Of a stretch of 64,000 nucleotides of DNA, positions 8,438 to 16,547 are shown piece after piece (position 1 is the stretch's first letter; each line of letters starts with the position of its first letter). The position numbers and the translations under genes are program-made. The notes beneath the pieces were generated by a model, which searched no databases, had not been told where the DNA came from, and saw nothing but the letters and a program-made list of their open reading frames with translations. Source of the stretch: Chloroflexota bacterium (GTDB lineage: Bacteria; Chloroflexota; Anaerolineae; Anaerolineales; Villigracilaceae); assembly GCA_016234485.1 (NCBI GenBank), contig JACRBL010000051.1:1-64000 (forward strand), written 5' to 3'.

Positions 8438-11305
8438 ATGTCTGACAATCTTTTCTCTCGGTTTGCAGAAAAAATCATCAGATCCATCCATGTTGAATTC
8501 AAGATTCCTTTTATCTTTGGGGAGATCAAGTTGGATGCAACTGACGCAACAAAAGAATGGTGGGGTGGTGAGCAAAAACAAAACGACATCGAATTTGCCA
8601 TAAAAGAAGCAGAGGCAAATTTTTACCGAGAAAACCGAGATGATAAGGTTGCTCAAATACTCCACGATTTCTCTTTAGCGCCTGATGCAGAATTTCAGAA
8701 GGTAATAGCGGGGTTAACAAAAAATATAAATGAGGAAAAAGTCACTTGGTTGGCAGAAATTAAAATTGAGCGTTGGTGGGATGAAAGAATCACTGAAGAT
8801 GAAGTTCGCAATGGCTTAGGGCTGTTTTTACCCTATTTGCGTCGCGAGTTGATCAAGATCAATGAGTTTCGAGATGTGATTTCTGCCCTGAGGCTTGAAA
8901 GAATTGAGGAGCTGAACGAGAAGACTTACGCGGGTGTTAGACGGATTGAGACTAGCTTAGAAAAGATTTTTGAATCGCGAGAAAGGAGAAAAGAAGAGGA
9001 AGAACCTGATTTCTGGTACTTTCCACATACCTATGGAATGCAAGCAAACTTCACTGGGCGCAAGGCGGAATTCAAAATGCTCGATGAATGGCTTGCAAAT
9101 GACAAACACAGGTTGCTTGTTCTTCGTGCATTAGGTGGATTTGGCAAAAGCGCTCTTGCGTGGCAGTGGGTAAATGTTCATGTTAATCCAAAAGAATATC
9201 CAAAGCTCATTTGGTGGTCTTTTTATGAAAGCGATGCCAGCTTTGATAATTTCCTTACGGACACGCTCAAATATCTGAATGTCGATATTCCACAAGGTCA
9301 ACGGAACCAAGTGGATGAAATACTGAAAGCCATGCAGGGACAGAAAATTTTATTCATATTGGATGGTTTCGAACGAATTCTACGCGCTTATAGCAGCACG
9401 AACGCGTCTTATCAGGGGTTGGAAGAACCAAAACGAACGGCAAACGATAGCGACTGCGTAAATCCAAATGCTGAAATCCTTTTGAAAAATATGTGTGTAA
9501 CGCAAGGCATTAAGAGCAAAGCCTTGATGACCACCCGCATGACGCCGCGATTTGTAGAACCACAAGATACACAATTCATCCAAGGTTGCGTGGAAACAGA
9601 ACTCAATGAGATAAAGGAAGATGATGCTGTTGTGTTTTTACGAGCGCAGGGTGTTCGCCAAGGAACCAATCGCGAAATTAATGAGGCCTGTAAAACGTAT
9701 GGCTATCATCCACTAAGTTTGCGACTTCTGGCGGGGCGAATAGCCAATGACTTTGACAACCCTGGAGATATTATTGTTGCGCAAACAATCAGGATAGATG
9801 GCGATCTTATACAAAGACAGCATCATGTCTTGCAAGTTTCATACGATATATTGCCTGCAAACGAGCAAAAACTACTCAGCACGATTGCATGTTTTAGATC
9901 CGCAATAACACACGATACATTGAAAGCAATCGCTGAAAATAAAGATGCCTTAGATATTGAGTTGCATGGCTTGGTTGAACGTGGATTACTTTTTCACGAC
10001 AAACGAACCAAAAAGTTCGATTTACACCCAATCGTAAGACATTATGCATATGATCGATTTACAGACTCCGAACGCAAGAAAACCCACATGAATCTTGCGT
10101 TTCATTTCATTGATATCATGCCCGTGACGAACAGGAACGTGAAAACGCTCGAAGACCTCATGCCCGTCATCGAACTGTATCATCACACCGTCAGGGCGGG
10201 AAAGTTGGATGATGCAATGGTTTTATTCCGTGACCGTTTGGCGAATACTTTGTATTTTCAACTTGGCGCTTACCAACTCATTGTTGAACTTTTACGCGCT
10301 TTATTTCTTGACGGCGAGAACAAACCGCCGCGCTTGAAAGATGAAAGTGCCCAAGCATGGACGCTCAACACGCTTGCCAGCGCGTACGGTCATATTGGAC
10401 AGCCGCACCGCGCCGTTCCGCTGTTTGAAATGGTAAATGGGTTGTTGGAAAAAGCGGGCGACAAGGGAAATCTCGTCACAGGGCTGGGGAACGTGGCGCA
10501 AGTTCAATTGGTCATAGGCGCACTGAAAGCCGCGGAGCGCAACTTGCGCCGTAGCATTGACCTGTGCCTCGAGATTGCTGATGAAGAGTGGGAAGGTGTT
10601 GGTCATTCTGAATTGGGTAATGTTTTAATACATCTCGAACAATGGAATAATTCGGAAATGGAATTATCCATGGGTTTATCGATTTTTGAAAAAATAAATC
10701 ACTTTCAAGGTCAAGGATATACTTGGGCATACTGCGCCCTGCGTTTCCTGTTCATGGCAAGGAAAGAAGTGATACTCGATACTCGAAAGTCGAATAACGA
10801 ATATCGAATATCGGCAATCGAATCCGCCCAACGTGCCCTTGAATTGGCGGAAGAACGACACAAGAATATAAGTCGCCCTAATGTTCGAGATTACATTCGC
10901 GCTTACTGGTTGCTCGGCACAGCGTATCGCACGAATAACGAGTTGGAGAAAGCGGAAGAAAACCTGGCCAAAGCGCTCAATCTCTGTCGGCAAATCAATT
11001 TAGTTGAAGTGGAAGCCGACATCCTGCTTGAACTTGCGCGGTTGTCATACGCGCAAAAAGATTTCAAGGACGCGCAGGAAAAAGCGTCCGAGGCGCTGAT
11101 GATCACCGAGCGCAGCGGCTACGTTCTGCAAGGCGCGGATGTGAATTTGTTTCTCGCACAATACGCGCTGGAACAGGAGAACGACAAAACCAAGGCAAAG
11201 CAATATGCTGAGGAAGCCAAGAAACTCGCTTATTGCGATGGCGGGGAGTATAAGTACAAGGTCGCGTATGAGGAGGCGGAGAGGTTGTTGGAGAGGTTGA
11301 AGTAA
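8438..11305 (+). CDS. STAND NTPase (NB-ARC-like) with C-terminal TPR repeats; possible defence or signalling protein
   Basis: This protein has about 955 residues. The N-terminal ~200 residues are an unrecognised, mostly helical domain. The NTPase core begins at FTGRKAEFKMLDEWL, with P-loop LRALGGFGKSALAWQW (about 230-245), Walker B KILFILDGFERIL, sensor ALMTTRMTPRF and the GxP-type motif YGYHPLSLRLLAGRI. TPR-like helical repeats fill the C-terminal ~350 residues. STAND proteins sense a ligand through the repeats and oligomerise on NTP binding. Many act in antiphage defence. The gene is visibly more A/T-rich than its neighbours and interrupts a glycan locus, suggesting transfer. ATG 8438 is a choice, since in-frame codons extend to 8348. 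Confidence 0.8.
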   Translation: MSDNLFSRFAEKIIRSIHVEFKIPFIFGEIKLDATDATKEWWGGEQKQNDIEFAIKEAEANFYRENRDDKVAQILHDFSLAPDAEFQKVIAGLTKNINEEKVTWLAEIKIERWWDERITEDEVRNGLGLFLPYLRRELIKINEFRDVISALRLERIEELNEKTYAGVRRIETSLEKIFESRERRKEEEEPDFWYFPHTYGMQANFTGRKAEFKMLDEWLANDKHRLLVLRALGGFGKSALAWQWVNVHVNPKEYPKLIWWSFYESDASFDNFLTDTLKYLNVDIPQGQRNQVDEILKAMQGQKILFILDGFERILRAYSSTNASYQGLEEPKRTANDSDCVNPNAEILLKNMCVTQGIKSKALMTTRMTPRFVEPQDTQFIQGCVETELNEIKEDDAVVFLRAQGVRQGTNREINEACKTYGYHPLSLRLLAGRIANDFDNPGDIIVAQTIRIDGDLIQRQHHVLQVSYDILPANEQKLLSTIACFRSAITHDTLKAIAENKDALDIELHGLVERGLLFHDKRTKKFDLHPIVRHYAYDRFTDSERKKTHMNLAFHFIDIMPVTNRNVKTLEDLMPVIELYHHTVRAGKLDDAMVLFRDRLANTLYFQLGAYQLIVELLRALFLDGENKPPRLKDESAQAWTLNTLASAYGHIGQPHRAVPLFEMVNGLLEKAGDKGNLVTGLGNVAQVQLVIGALKAAERNLRRSIDLCLEIADEEWEGVGHSELGNVLIHLEQWNNSEMELSMGLSIFEKINHFQGQGYTWAYCALRFLFMARKEVILDTRKSNNEYRISAIESAQRALELAEERHKNISRPNVRDYIRAYWLLGTAYRTNNELEKAEENLAKALNLCRQINLVEVEADILLELARLSYAQKDFKDAQEKASEALMITERSGYVLQGADVNLFLAQYALEQENDKTKAKQYAEEAKKLAYCDGGEYKYKVAYEEAERLLERLK
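10772..10834. repeat. Repeat-like insert inside the STAND gene
   Basis: Short units ACTCGATACTCGAAAGTCG and ACGAATATCGAATATCGG recur. They resemble the A/T-rich palindromic units found elsewhere in the window. They are read in frame as LDTRKSNNEYRISAIES between two TPR-like helices. Confidence 0.4.
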
Positions 11306-11322
11306 GCCATCCCAAACCGCGT

Positions 11323-11328
11323 TACAAT
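11323..11328 (+). promoter_or_regulatory. -10 box TACAAT for a leaderless start
   Basis: TACAAT lies 7 nt upstream of the ATG at 11336, with no Shine-Dalgarno between. The arrangement is the same as before 198, 1579 and 48951. Confidence 0.45.
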
Positions 11329-11335
11329 TCCCTCC

Positions 11336-12961
11336 ATGAAATTCCACCTCCTCGCCCTCTCTTCCAGCCTGCTCCTCGGCGCGGGACTCTCCGCCATTCA
11401 GCCAGGGAATTTTTTCATCGGCTGGCTTCTCTTCTCTTTCCTCTTTCTTCTTACGCAATACGCAATACGCAGTACGGGAATACACACGTACACAGGTACA
11501 CAAGTACATACGGAACGCAAAACACTGATTACTGATCACCGATCACTGATTACTGTCATCACCCTCGCCTTCCTCCTCCGCCTCGCCCTCGGCGTTGCGC
11601 TCTACGTCTTCCTCCCCACAGGTGGATATGAAAATGCACAGAACCAGGCTGGATATGTTTTCTACGACTCGTTTCGACGTGACGCCCAAGCCTGGGAACT
11701 GGCGCAATCCGACGCGCCGATCCTTTCGGCTTTCAACAAGAATTTCTACTCCGATCAATATGGCGGATTGCTGGCGTTCAGCGCCGCGGCCTACCGCTTC
11801 CTCTCGCCCGATGCGCATCGTCCACTGCTCCCTGTCTTCTTCGGCGCGTTGACGTCCGCGCTGGGGCTGGCTTTCTTGTGGATGGCCGTCGCGCGTCAAT
11901 GGGATGCAAAGGTCGCGACCACCGCGGCCTGGATCTACGCGCTCTTTCCCGAATCCATTTTGATGGGCAGTTCGCAGATGCGCGAACCCTTCCTGATGGC
12001 ATTTGTCGCGATGGCGTTGTGGGGATTTGTTAAATGGCAAACCGCTGGTCGAGTAGGGTCGAGTAGCGAAGCGTACCGAGACCCGTATCGAGACCAGCAA
12101 CTCGCCTGGCTTTGGCTCATCCTCTCCTTCGCGGGCATGCTCCTCGTCTCGCCCGTCGTCGCGTTGCTCACCCTCATCATCCTCGCGGGTTGGACGTGGG
12201 TGACGCGCGAGCATGGACGCGTCTCGTGGATCACGCTCGCCGCGATGGGCATCGTCTTCCTCGCAGGTCTCTACCTCCTCGCCTGGGGCTTGGAGCGCGA
12301 TCAACCCTTCGGTACGTCTCCCTTCGGCATCGTGATGAACTGGTTCCGCGAGGCCATCAAATGGGACGTGCATCAACTTGAGCGCGGCTCAGGCTGGATC
12401 CAAAAACTCTTCCGCGAAATGCCCGAATGGTTGCGTCCGCTCTTCGTGATGGTCTACGGCATCACCCAACCCGTCCTGCCCGCGACCTTCATCGAGCCGA
12501 CCACGCCGCTCTTCCGCGCGCTGTACATTTTCCGTTCGATTGGATGGTACGCGCTCGTGCCTCTTCTTTTCTACGCGCCGTTCGCCATCGTTCGGCGGGA
12601 GACTGGCTCCACGCGTCGCCTCCTCCTCTGGCTGACAGCGGCCTCGTGGACCTGGATCATCATCTCCGCCCTGCGCGGCGGCGCGGACAGTTGGGACAAT
12701 CCACGTTACCGCGTCATGCTGATCGCGGTGCAGGCCATCGTGGCCGCGTACGCCTGGGTCGGCCGCGACCGCTGGCTCGTCCGCTGGCTGATCGTGGAGG
12801 GGATTTTCGTCCTCGTTTTCACGCAGTGGTACGTCAGCCGCTATTTCAAGATCGGCGGGCAACTTCCGTTCGGCATCATGATCGCGCTCATCCTCGTCCT
12901 CGCCGCGTTGGTCATGGCCTTCGGCTGGTGGCAGGATCGAAAGAGAAACTCGCTGCCCTGA
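11336..12961 (+). CDS. Multi-pass membrane protein, probable GT-C glycosyltransferase
   Basis: The product is 541 residues with about 10-12 membrane segments. The first large loop (GYVFYDSFRRDAQAWELA, then the FPESILMGSSQMREPFLMAFVAM segment) has the look of GT-C enzymes that use polyprenyl-phosphate sugars, but I cannot assign a named family. Two stretches look inserted: 11452-11560 (in frame QYAIRSTGIHTYTGTQVHTE and following) and 12045-12097 (GRVGSSSEAYRDPYRDQQ). Both are made of repeat sequence found elsewhere in the window. The stop codon lies inside a third repeat (12957-13081). It ends before gmd. Confidence 0.7.
   Translation: MKFHLLALSSSLLLGAGLSAIQPGNFFIGWLLFSFLFLLTQYAIRSTGIHTYTGTQVHTERKTLITDHRSLITVITLAFLLRLALGVALYVFLPTGGYENAQNQAGYVFYDSFRRDAQAWELAQSDAPILSAFNKNFYSDQYGGLLAFSAAAYRFLSPDAHRPLLPVFFGALTSALGLAFLWMAVARQWDAKVATTAAWIYALFPESILMGSSQMREPFLMAFVAMALWGFVKWQTAGRVGSSSEAYRDPYRDQQLAWLWLILSFAGMLLVSPVVALLTLIILAGWTWVTREHGRVSWITLAAMGIVFLAGLYLLAWGLERDQPFGTSPFGIVMNWFREAIKWDVHQLERGSGWIQKLFREMPEWLRPLFVMVYGITQPVLPATFIEPTTPLFRALYIFRSIGWYALVPLLFYAPFAIVRRETGSTRRLLLWLTAASWTWIIISALRGGADSWDNPRYRVMLIAVQAIVAAYAWVGRDRWLVRWLIVEGIFVLVFTQWYVSRYFKIGGQLPFGIMIALILVLAALVMAFGWWQDRKRNSLP
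11452..11560. repeat. Low-complexity repeat insert inside the GT-C gene
   Basis: It starts with the exact 13-mer TACGCAATACGCA (11452-11464). ACAC/GTAC-rich tandem units follow, then repeated CTGATTACTGATCACCGATC-like units to about 11560. It is read in frame between the first hydrophobic segments. Confidence 0.7.
12045..12097. repeat. GTCGAGTAG...CGAGACC palindrome inside the GT-C gene
   Basis: CTGGTCGAGTAGGGTCGAG at the left pairs imperfectly with the CGAGACCCGTATCGAGACCAG-type right arm. It is the same unit as the nested palindrome at 7061-7099. It is in frame and encodes RVGSSSEAYRDPYRDQ. Confidence 0.75.
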
Positions 12962-13081
12962 GCGGAGAGACGAGCGAAGCGAGGAACGTAGTCGAAGGGC
13001 ATGGGTGGGGAACAGGAACCACTGATGTTTTGCTTATCCGTCCTTCGACTGCGGGACAAAGAACATGTCCCTCCGCTCAGG
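12957..13081. repeat. CCTGAGCGGAG palindromic element overlapping a stop codon
   Basis: Perfect 11-bp terminal arms CCTGAGCGGAG (12957-12967) and CTCCGCTCAGG (13071-13081) enclose an inner pair GTCGAAGG / CCTTCGAC (12991-12998 and 13042-13049). The TGA of the GT-C gene (12959-12961) is part of the left arm. A shorter copy of this unit is nested at 14171-14202. Confidence 0.8.
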
Positions 13082-13098
13082 ACTGTGAATTTTCACGG

Positions 13099-13119
13099 TA
13101 TAATTCAGTCACTGAATTA
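13099..13119 (+). promoter_or_regulatory. -10 box TATAAT with overlapping palindrome upstream of gmd
   Basis: TATAAT at 13099-13104 overlaps the inverted repeat TAATTCAG-TCA-CTGAATTA (13101-13119). It would give gmd a leader of about 65-70 nt. The palindrome could be an operator or another mini-repeat. Confidence 0.4.
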
Positions 13120-13178
13120 TGAAATTGTAGCGACTACTGAACCACTAAACTATCTAACTACTAAACTACGGAGTACAC

Positions 13179-14147
13179 ATGCCAACTGCTATCATCACGG
13201 GAATCACAGGCCAGGACGGATCCTACCTTGCCGAACTTCTGCTTTCCAAAGGATACAAGGTCGTCGGCGTGGCGCGCCGCGCCAGCACCGTCACCTACGA
13301 ACGCATCGAACACCTGCTGGATAAGATCACGGTCGTGCAAGGCGACCTGACCGACCAGGGTTCGCTAATCGCGTTGCTCGAAGAACACAAACCCACCGAG
13401 GTCTACAACCTGGCCGCACAATCCTTCGTGCCCACCTCGTGGAATCAGCCCGCGCTGACCGGCGACGTGACCGCCCTCGGCGTGACCCGTCTGCTCGAAG
13501 CCATCCGCTACGTGAACCCGAAGATTCGCTTCTACCAGGCCTCGTCCAGCGAGATGTTCGGCAAGGTGCTGGAAGTTCCCCAGCGCGAGGATACGCCTTT
13601 TTATCCGCGCAGTCCGTACGGGGTCGCGAAAGTATATGGACACTTTATCGCAGTCAACTACCGCGAGTCGTTCAACATCTTTGCCACTTCGGGCATCCTC
13701 TTCAATCACGAGTCCCCGCGCCGCGGTTTGGAATTTGTGACGCGTAAGATCACAGACGGCGTGGCCAAGATCAAACTCGGTATGTCCAAGGAACTGCGCC
13801 TCGGCAACCTCGAATCCCAGCGCGACTGGGGCTTCGCGGGCGATTACGTGGACGCCATGTGGCGCATGTTGCAACAGGACGAACCCGATAACTACGTGGT
13901 CGGCACGGGCGAGACTCATTCCGTGCAGGAATTTTGCGAGATCGCCTTCGGCCGTGTTGACCTGGACTACAAAAAGCACGTCATCGTGGACGAGCGCTAC
14001 TACCGTCCCGCCGAAGTGGACTTGCTGATCTCCGATCCGTCGAAGGCCGCCAAAGTCCTCGGCTGGGAACCGAAGGTGACCTTCAAGCAACTCGTCGAAA
14101 TGATGGTCGACTCAGACATGAAACGCCTGAGCGCGAAAGCCGCGTAA
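13179..14147 (+). CDS. gmd: GDP-mannose 4,6-dehydratase
   Basis: This SDR enzyme has 322 residues. The N-terminus [20 protein letters not shown] is diagnostic for GMD. The catalytic Thr/Ser-Glu region [18 protein letters not shown] (YxxxK), [20 protein letters not shown] and the C-terminal [15 protein letters not shown] are all present. It converts GDP-mannose to GDP-4-keto-6-deoxymannose, precursor of rhamnose, fucose or perosamine sugars. No downstream reductase or epimerase is visible here, so the final sugar is unknown. Confidence 0.95.
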   Translation: MPTAIITGITGQDGSYLAELLLSKGYKVVGVARRASTVTYERIEHLLDKITVVQGDLTDQGSLIALLEEHKPTEVYNLAAQSFVPTSWNQPALTGDVTALGVTRLLEAIRYVNPKIRFYQASSSEMFGKVLEVPQREDTPFYPRSPYGVAKVYGHFIAVNYRESFNIFATSGILFNHESPRRGLEFVTRKITDGVAKIKLGMSKELRLGNLESQRDWGFAGDYVDAMWRMLQQDEPDNYVVGTGETHSVQEFCEIAFGRVDLDYKKHVIVDERYYRPAEVDLLISDPSKAAKVLGWEPKVTFKQLVEMMVDSDMKRLSAKAA

Positions 14148-14152
14148 CTTTT

Positions 14153-14272
14153 CGTCATTGCGAGACCAATGCCCTGAGCGGAGCGTAGCGAAGTCGAAGG
14201 GCATTGGTCGAAGCAATCTCCTGCTAACGCGGGGATTGCTTCGTCGGGGAGAGCTCCCTCCTCGCAATGACG
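14153..14272. repeat. CATTGCGAG-type palindromic element, copy 2, with nested palindrome
   Basis: Outer arms are CGTCATTGCGAG (14153-14164) and CTCGCAATGACG (14261-14272). A nested palindrome ACCAATGCCCT / AGGGCATTGGT spans 14165-14208 and contains the GAGCGGAG...GTCGAAGG unit seen at 12957-13081. It fills the gmd-GT2 gap. Confidence 0.9.
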
Positions 14273-14285
14273 GCGAGACAATCCC

Positions 14286-15239
14286 ATGCCCGAACTCTCC
14301 CTCGTCGTCCCTGTTTACAACGAAGAACAAAACCTGCCTCTCCTCTTCGACGCGATCGCGAAATCGCTCGAACCATTGGGGCGCGCCTGGGAAGTCATCT
14401 TCGTGGACGATGGCTCGCGCGACGGAACCGTCAGCGTGCTGCAAAGCCTGTTTACGCGCGACCCGCTCCACGTGCGCGTGATCGAGTTCCGCCGCAACTT
14501 CGGCCAGACCGCCGCCATCGCCGCGGGCATTGACCACGCGCGCGGCGACATCATCATCCTGCTCGACGCGGATCTGCAAAACGATCCCGCGGACATCCCG
14601 ATGATGCTCGCGAAGTTAGATGAAGGCCACGACCTCGTCAGCGGCTGGCGGCGCAATCGAAAAGACAACGCGCTCACGCGCAACCTGCCATCGCATCTCG
14701 CCAACGGACTCATCTCGGCGGTCACGGGCGTGCGGCTCCACGATTACGGTTGCACGCTCAAAGCCTATCGCCGCGGCGCGCTCGAAGGCTTTAAGCTCTA
14801 CGGCGAAATGCACCGCTTCATCCCCGTCTTCGCGCATTCGGTCGGCGCTCGCATCGCCGAAGTGGAAGTTCATCATCACGCCCGCAAATTTGGCAAAGCC
14901 AAGTACGGCCTCGAGCGCACGCTCAAAGTTTTGCTCGATCTTTTCACCGTAAAATTTTTACTCGATTATTCCAGCAAGCCCATTTATCTTTTCGGCGGCG
15001 CGGGGCTGGCGCTCATGTTCCTCGGCCTCGCCGATTTGCTCTATCTTTTCATCCGCCGCTTCTGGGGCATTCCTGCCGCCACCTCTCCGCTTCTGCTCGT
15101 GGGCGTCATGTTCGCCATCATGGGCTTTCAATCCATCCTCATGGGGCTGATCGCCGAACTGCTCGTCCGCACCTATCACGAGTCGCAGAGCAAACCCACC
15201 TATCGCATCCGCGCGATCCTTGAATCAAAGAATGGGTAG
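14286..15239 (+). CDS. Polyisoprenyl-phosphate glycosyltransferase (GT2, GtrB/ArnC-like)
   Basis: The product is 317 residues. The GT2 domain begins LSLVVPVYNEEQNLPLL, with VIFVDDGSRDGT and the metal-binding LLDADLQNDPADIP (DxD region at about 92-105). Two C-terminal membrane segments (about 230-255 and 268-292) are typical of enzymes that charge undecaprenyl phosphate with a sugar for GT-C enzymes. The GT-C candidate at 11336 is a plausible user. Sugar identity cannot be read from sequence. Confidence 0.85.
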   Translation: MPELSLVVPVYNEEQNLPLLFDAIAKSLEPLGRAWEVIFVDDGSRDGTVSVLQSLFTRDPLHVRVIEFRRNFGQTAAIAAGIDHARGDIIILLDADLQNDPADIPMMLAKLDEGHDLVSGWRRNRKDNALTRNLPSHLANGLISAVTGVRLHDYGCTLKAYRRGALEGFKLYGEMHRFIPVFAHSVGARIAEVEVHHHARKFGKAKYGLERTLKVLLDLFTVKFLLDYSSKPIYLFGGAGLALMFLGLADLLYLFIRRFWGIPAATSPLLLVGVMFAIMGFQSILMGLIAELLVRTYHESQSKPTYRIRAILESKNG

Positions 15240-15260
15240 TTTTTATCTCCTGCTCCTGCT

Positions 15261-15341
15261 GTCATTACGAGCGCAGCGAAGCAATCTCCCCCACGGGCGC
15301 GGGGATTGCTTCGTCGGGAAGAGCGCCCTCCTCGCAATGAC
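15261..15341. repeat. CATTGCGAG-type palindromic element, copy 3
   Basis: Arms are GTCATTACGAG (15261-15271) and CTCGCAATGAC (15331-15341), with the internal GAAGCAATC / GATTGCTTC pair. There is no nested unit. It fills the gap before the next GT4 gene. Confidence 0.9.
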
Positions 15342-15361
15342 AGGGACAAGCGGCTACTAAC

Positions 15362-16510
15362 ATGCGCGTCCTCGTCGTCATCTACGAATATCCGCCCATC
15401 GGCGGAGGGGGCGGCGCCGCGGCGCGCGATATCTGCCGCGGCCTCGCGAAACGCGGACACGACGTCAAGATCCTGACCGCGCACTTCAAAGGACTCCCCC
15501 GCCGCGAACAAGACGAAGGCGTGGACGTGATCCGACTCCCCTCGCTCAGGCGACAACTTTACCGCGCAGGCCTCCCCGAAATGGGCGGCTTCGTTCTCGC
15601 CTCCCTTTGGGCCGGACTCCACCTCGCGCGCGTTTTCCCCGCGGACGTCATCCACACCCACTTTGCCGTCCCCTCGGGTCTCTCCGCCTGGGCGCTCTCG
15701 CGTCTGACAAAGATTCCCTACCTGCTCACCGCCCACCTCGGCGACGTGCCAGGCGGCGTGCCAGACAAAACAGGGAAATGGTTCCGCTGGGTCAAGCCGT
15801 TCACGAATCCCATCTGGCGCGACGCGGCGCGCGTGGTGGCGGTCAGTAATTACACGCGCGAACTCGCGCGCAAACATTATCCAGTCTCGATTCAAGTCAT
15901 CCCCAACGGCGTGGACGCGTCTGCGCTCGCGCCGCGCGCGCTCAAAGTCAATGACCCGCCGCGTCTCGTCTTCGCGGGACGCTTCGTCAGGCAGAAGAAT
16001 CCGCTCATGGTGCCGCGCGTCCTCGCCACGCTGAAAGACCTGCGCTGGGAATGTGTCATGCTCGGAAACGGAGCCCTGCTCGATGAGACTCGCGCCGAAG
16101 CCGAACGTCTCGGACTCGCGGAGAGATTCCACTTTCCAGGCTGGGTTGAAACGAGCGACGTGTTAAATGAATTTTCCCGCTCCGATATTCTCTTCATGCC
16201 CTCCCGCGTCGAAGGATTACCCGTCGTCGGCGTGCAGGCTTTAGCCTGCGGACTCGCCCTTGTCGTTGGTCAAGCGGGCGGCTTCGCGGATTTGGTCGCG
16301 GATGGCGAAAACGGCTTCCTCCACGACGCCGATGACGCGAACGGACTATCATCCAGTCTCCGCTCTCTGCTCTCTAACCCTTCCGCGCTCCTCTCCACCC
16401 GCCAAAAAAGCCTCACCCTCGCCCGATCCTTCGACATCGAACGCGTCGTGGATGAATACGAAAAAACACTCCTCAGCATTGTGGAATCCCGAAGTTCTAC
16501 TTCGGAATAA
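15362..16510 (+). CDS. Glycosyltransferase family 4 (GT-B fold)
   Basis: The product is 382 residues. The N-terminus MRVLVVIYEYPPIGGGGGAAARDICRGLAKRGHDV is the GT4 acceptor-domain signature. The C-terminal domain has LVFAGRFVRQKNPLMVPRVL and the E-x7-E region SRVEGLPVVGVQALACGLALVVG. It would add a sugar to the growing glycan. The last residues (VESRSSTSE) and the stop codon come from a palindromic repeat at 16483-16535. Confidence 0.88.
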   Translation: MRVLVVIYEYPPIGGGGGAAARDICRGLAKRGHDVKILTAHFKGLPRREQDEGVDVIRLPSLRRQLYRAGLPEMGGFVLASLWAGLHLARVFPADVIHTHFAVPSGLSAWALSRLTKIPYLLTAHLGDVPGGVPDKTGKWFRWVKPFTNPIWRDAARVVAVSNYTRELARKHYPVSIQVIPNGVDASALAPRALKVNDPPRLVFAGRFVRQKNPLMVPRVLATLKDLRWECVMLGNGALLDETRAEAERLGLAERFHFPGWVETSDVLNEFSRSDILFMPSRVEGLPVVGVQALACGLALVVGQAGGFADLVADGENGFLHDADDANGLSSSLRSLLSNPSALLSTRQKSLTLARSFDIERVVDEYEKTLLSIVESRSSTSE

Positions 16511-16535
16511 TCCGAAAGTAAAACTTTCGGATTCC
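16483..16535. repeat. GGAATCC-GAAGTTCTACTTC palindrome, copy 1, supplying a gene's 3' end
   Basis: Two adjacent hairpins, CCGAAGT-TCT-ACTTCGG (16489-16505) and TCCGAAAGT-AAA-ACTTTCGGA (16511-16531), are enclosed by GGAATCC / GGATTCC (16483-16489 and 16529-16535). The GT4 stop TAA (16508-16510) lies between them. Related copies are at 18560-18629 and 51940-51970. Confidence 0.85.
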
Positions 16536-16547
16536 AATAACGAAAAA

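Noticed and set aside
16260-16547. N-terminal extension of the pyruvyl transferase.
   Set aside because: It overlaps the GT4 gene in another frame and runs through a palindromic repeat. The domain begins at 16548.
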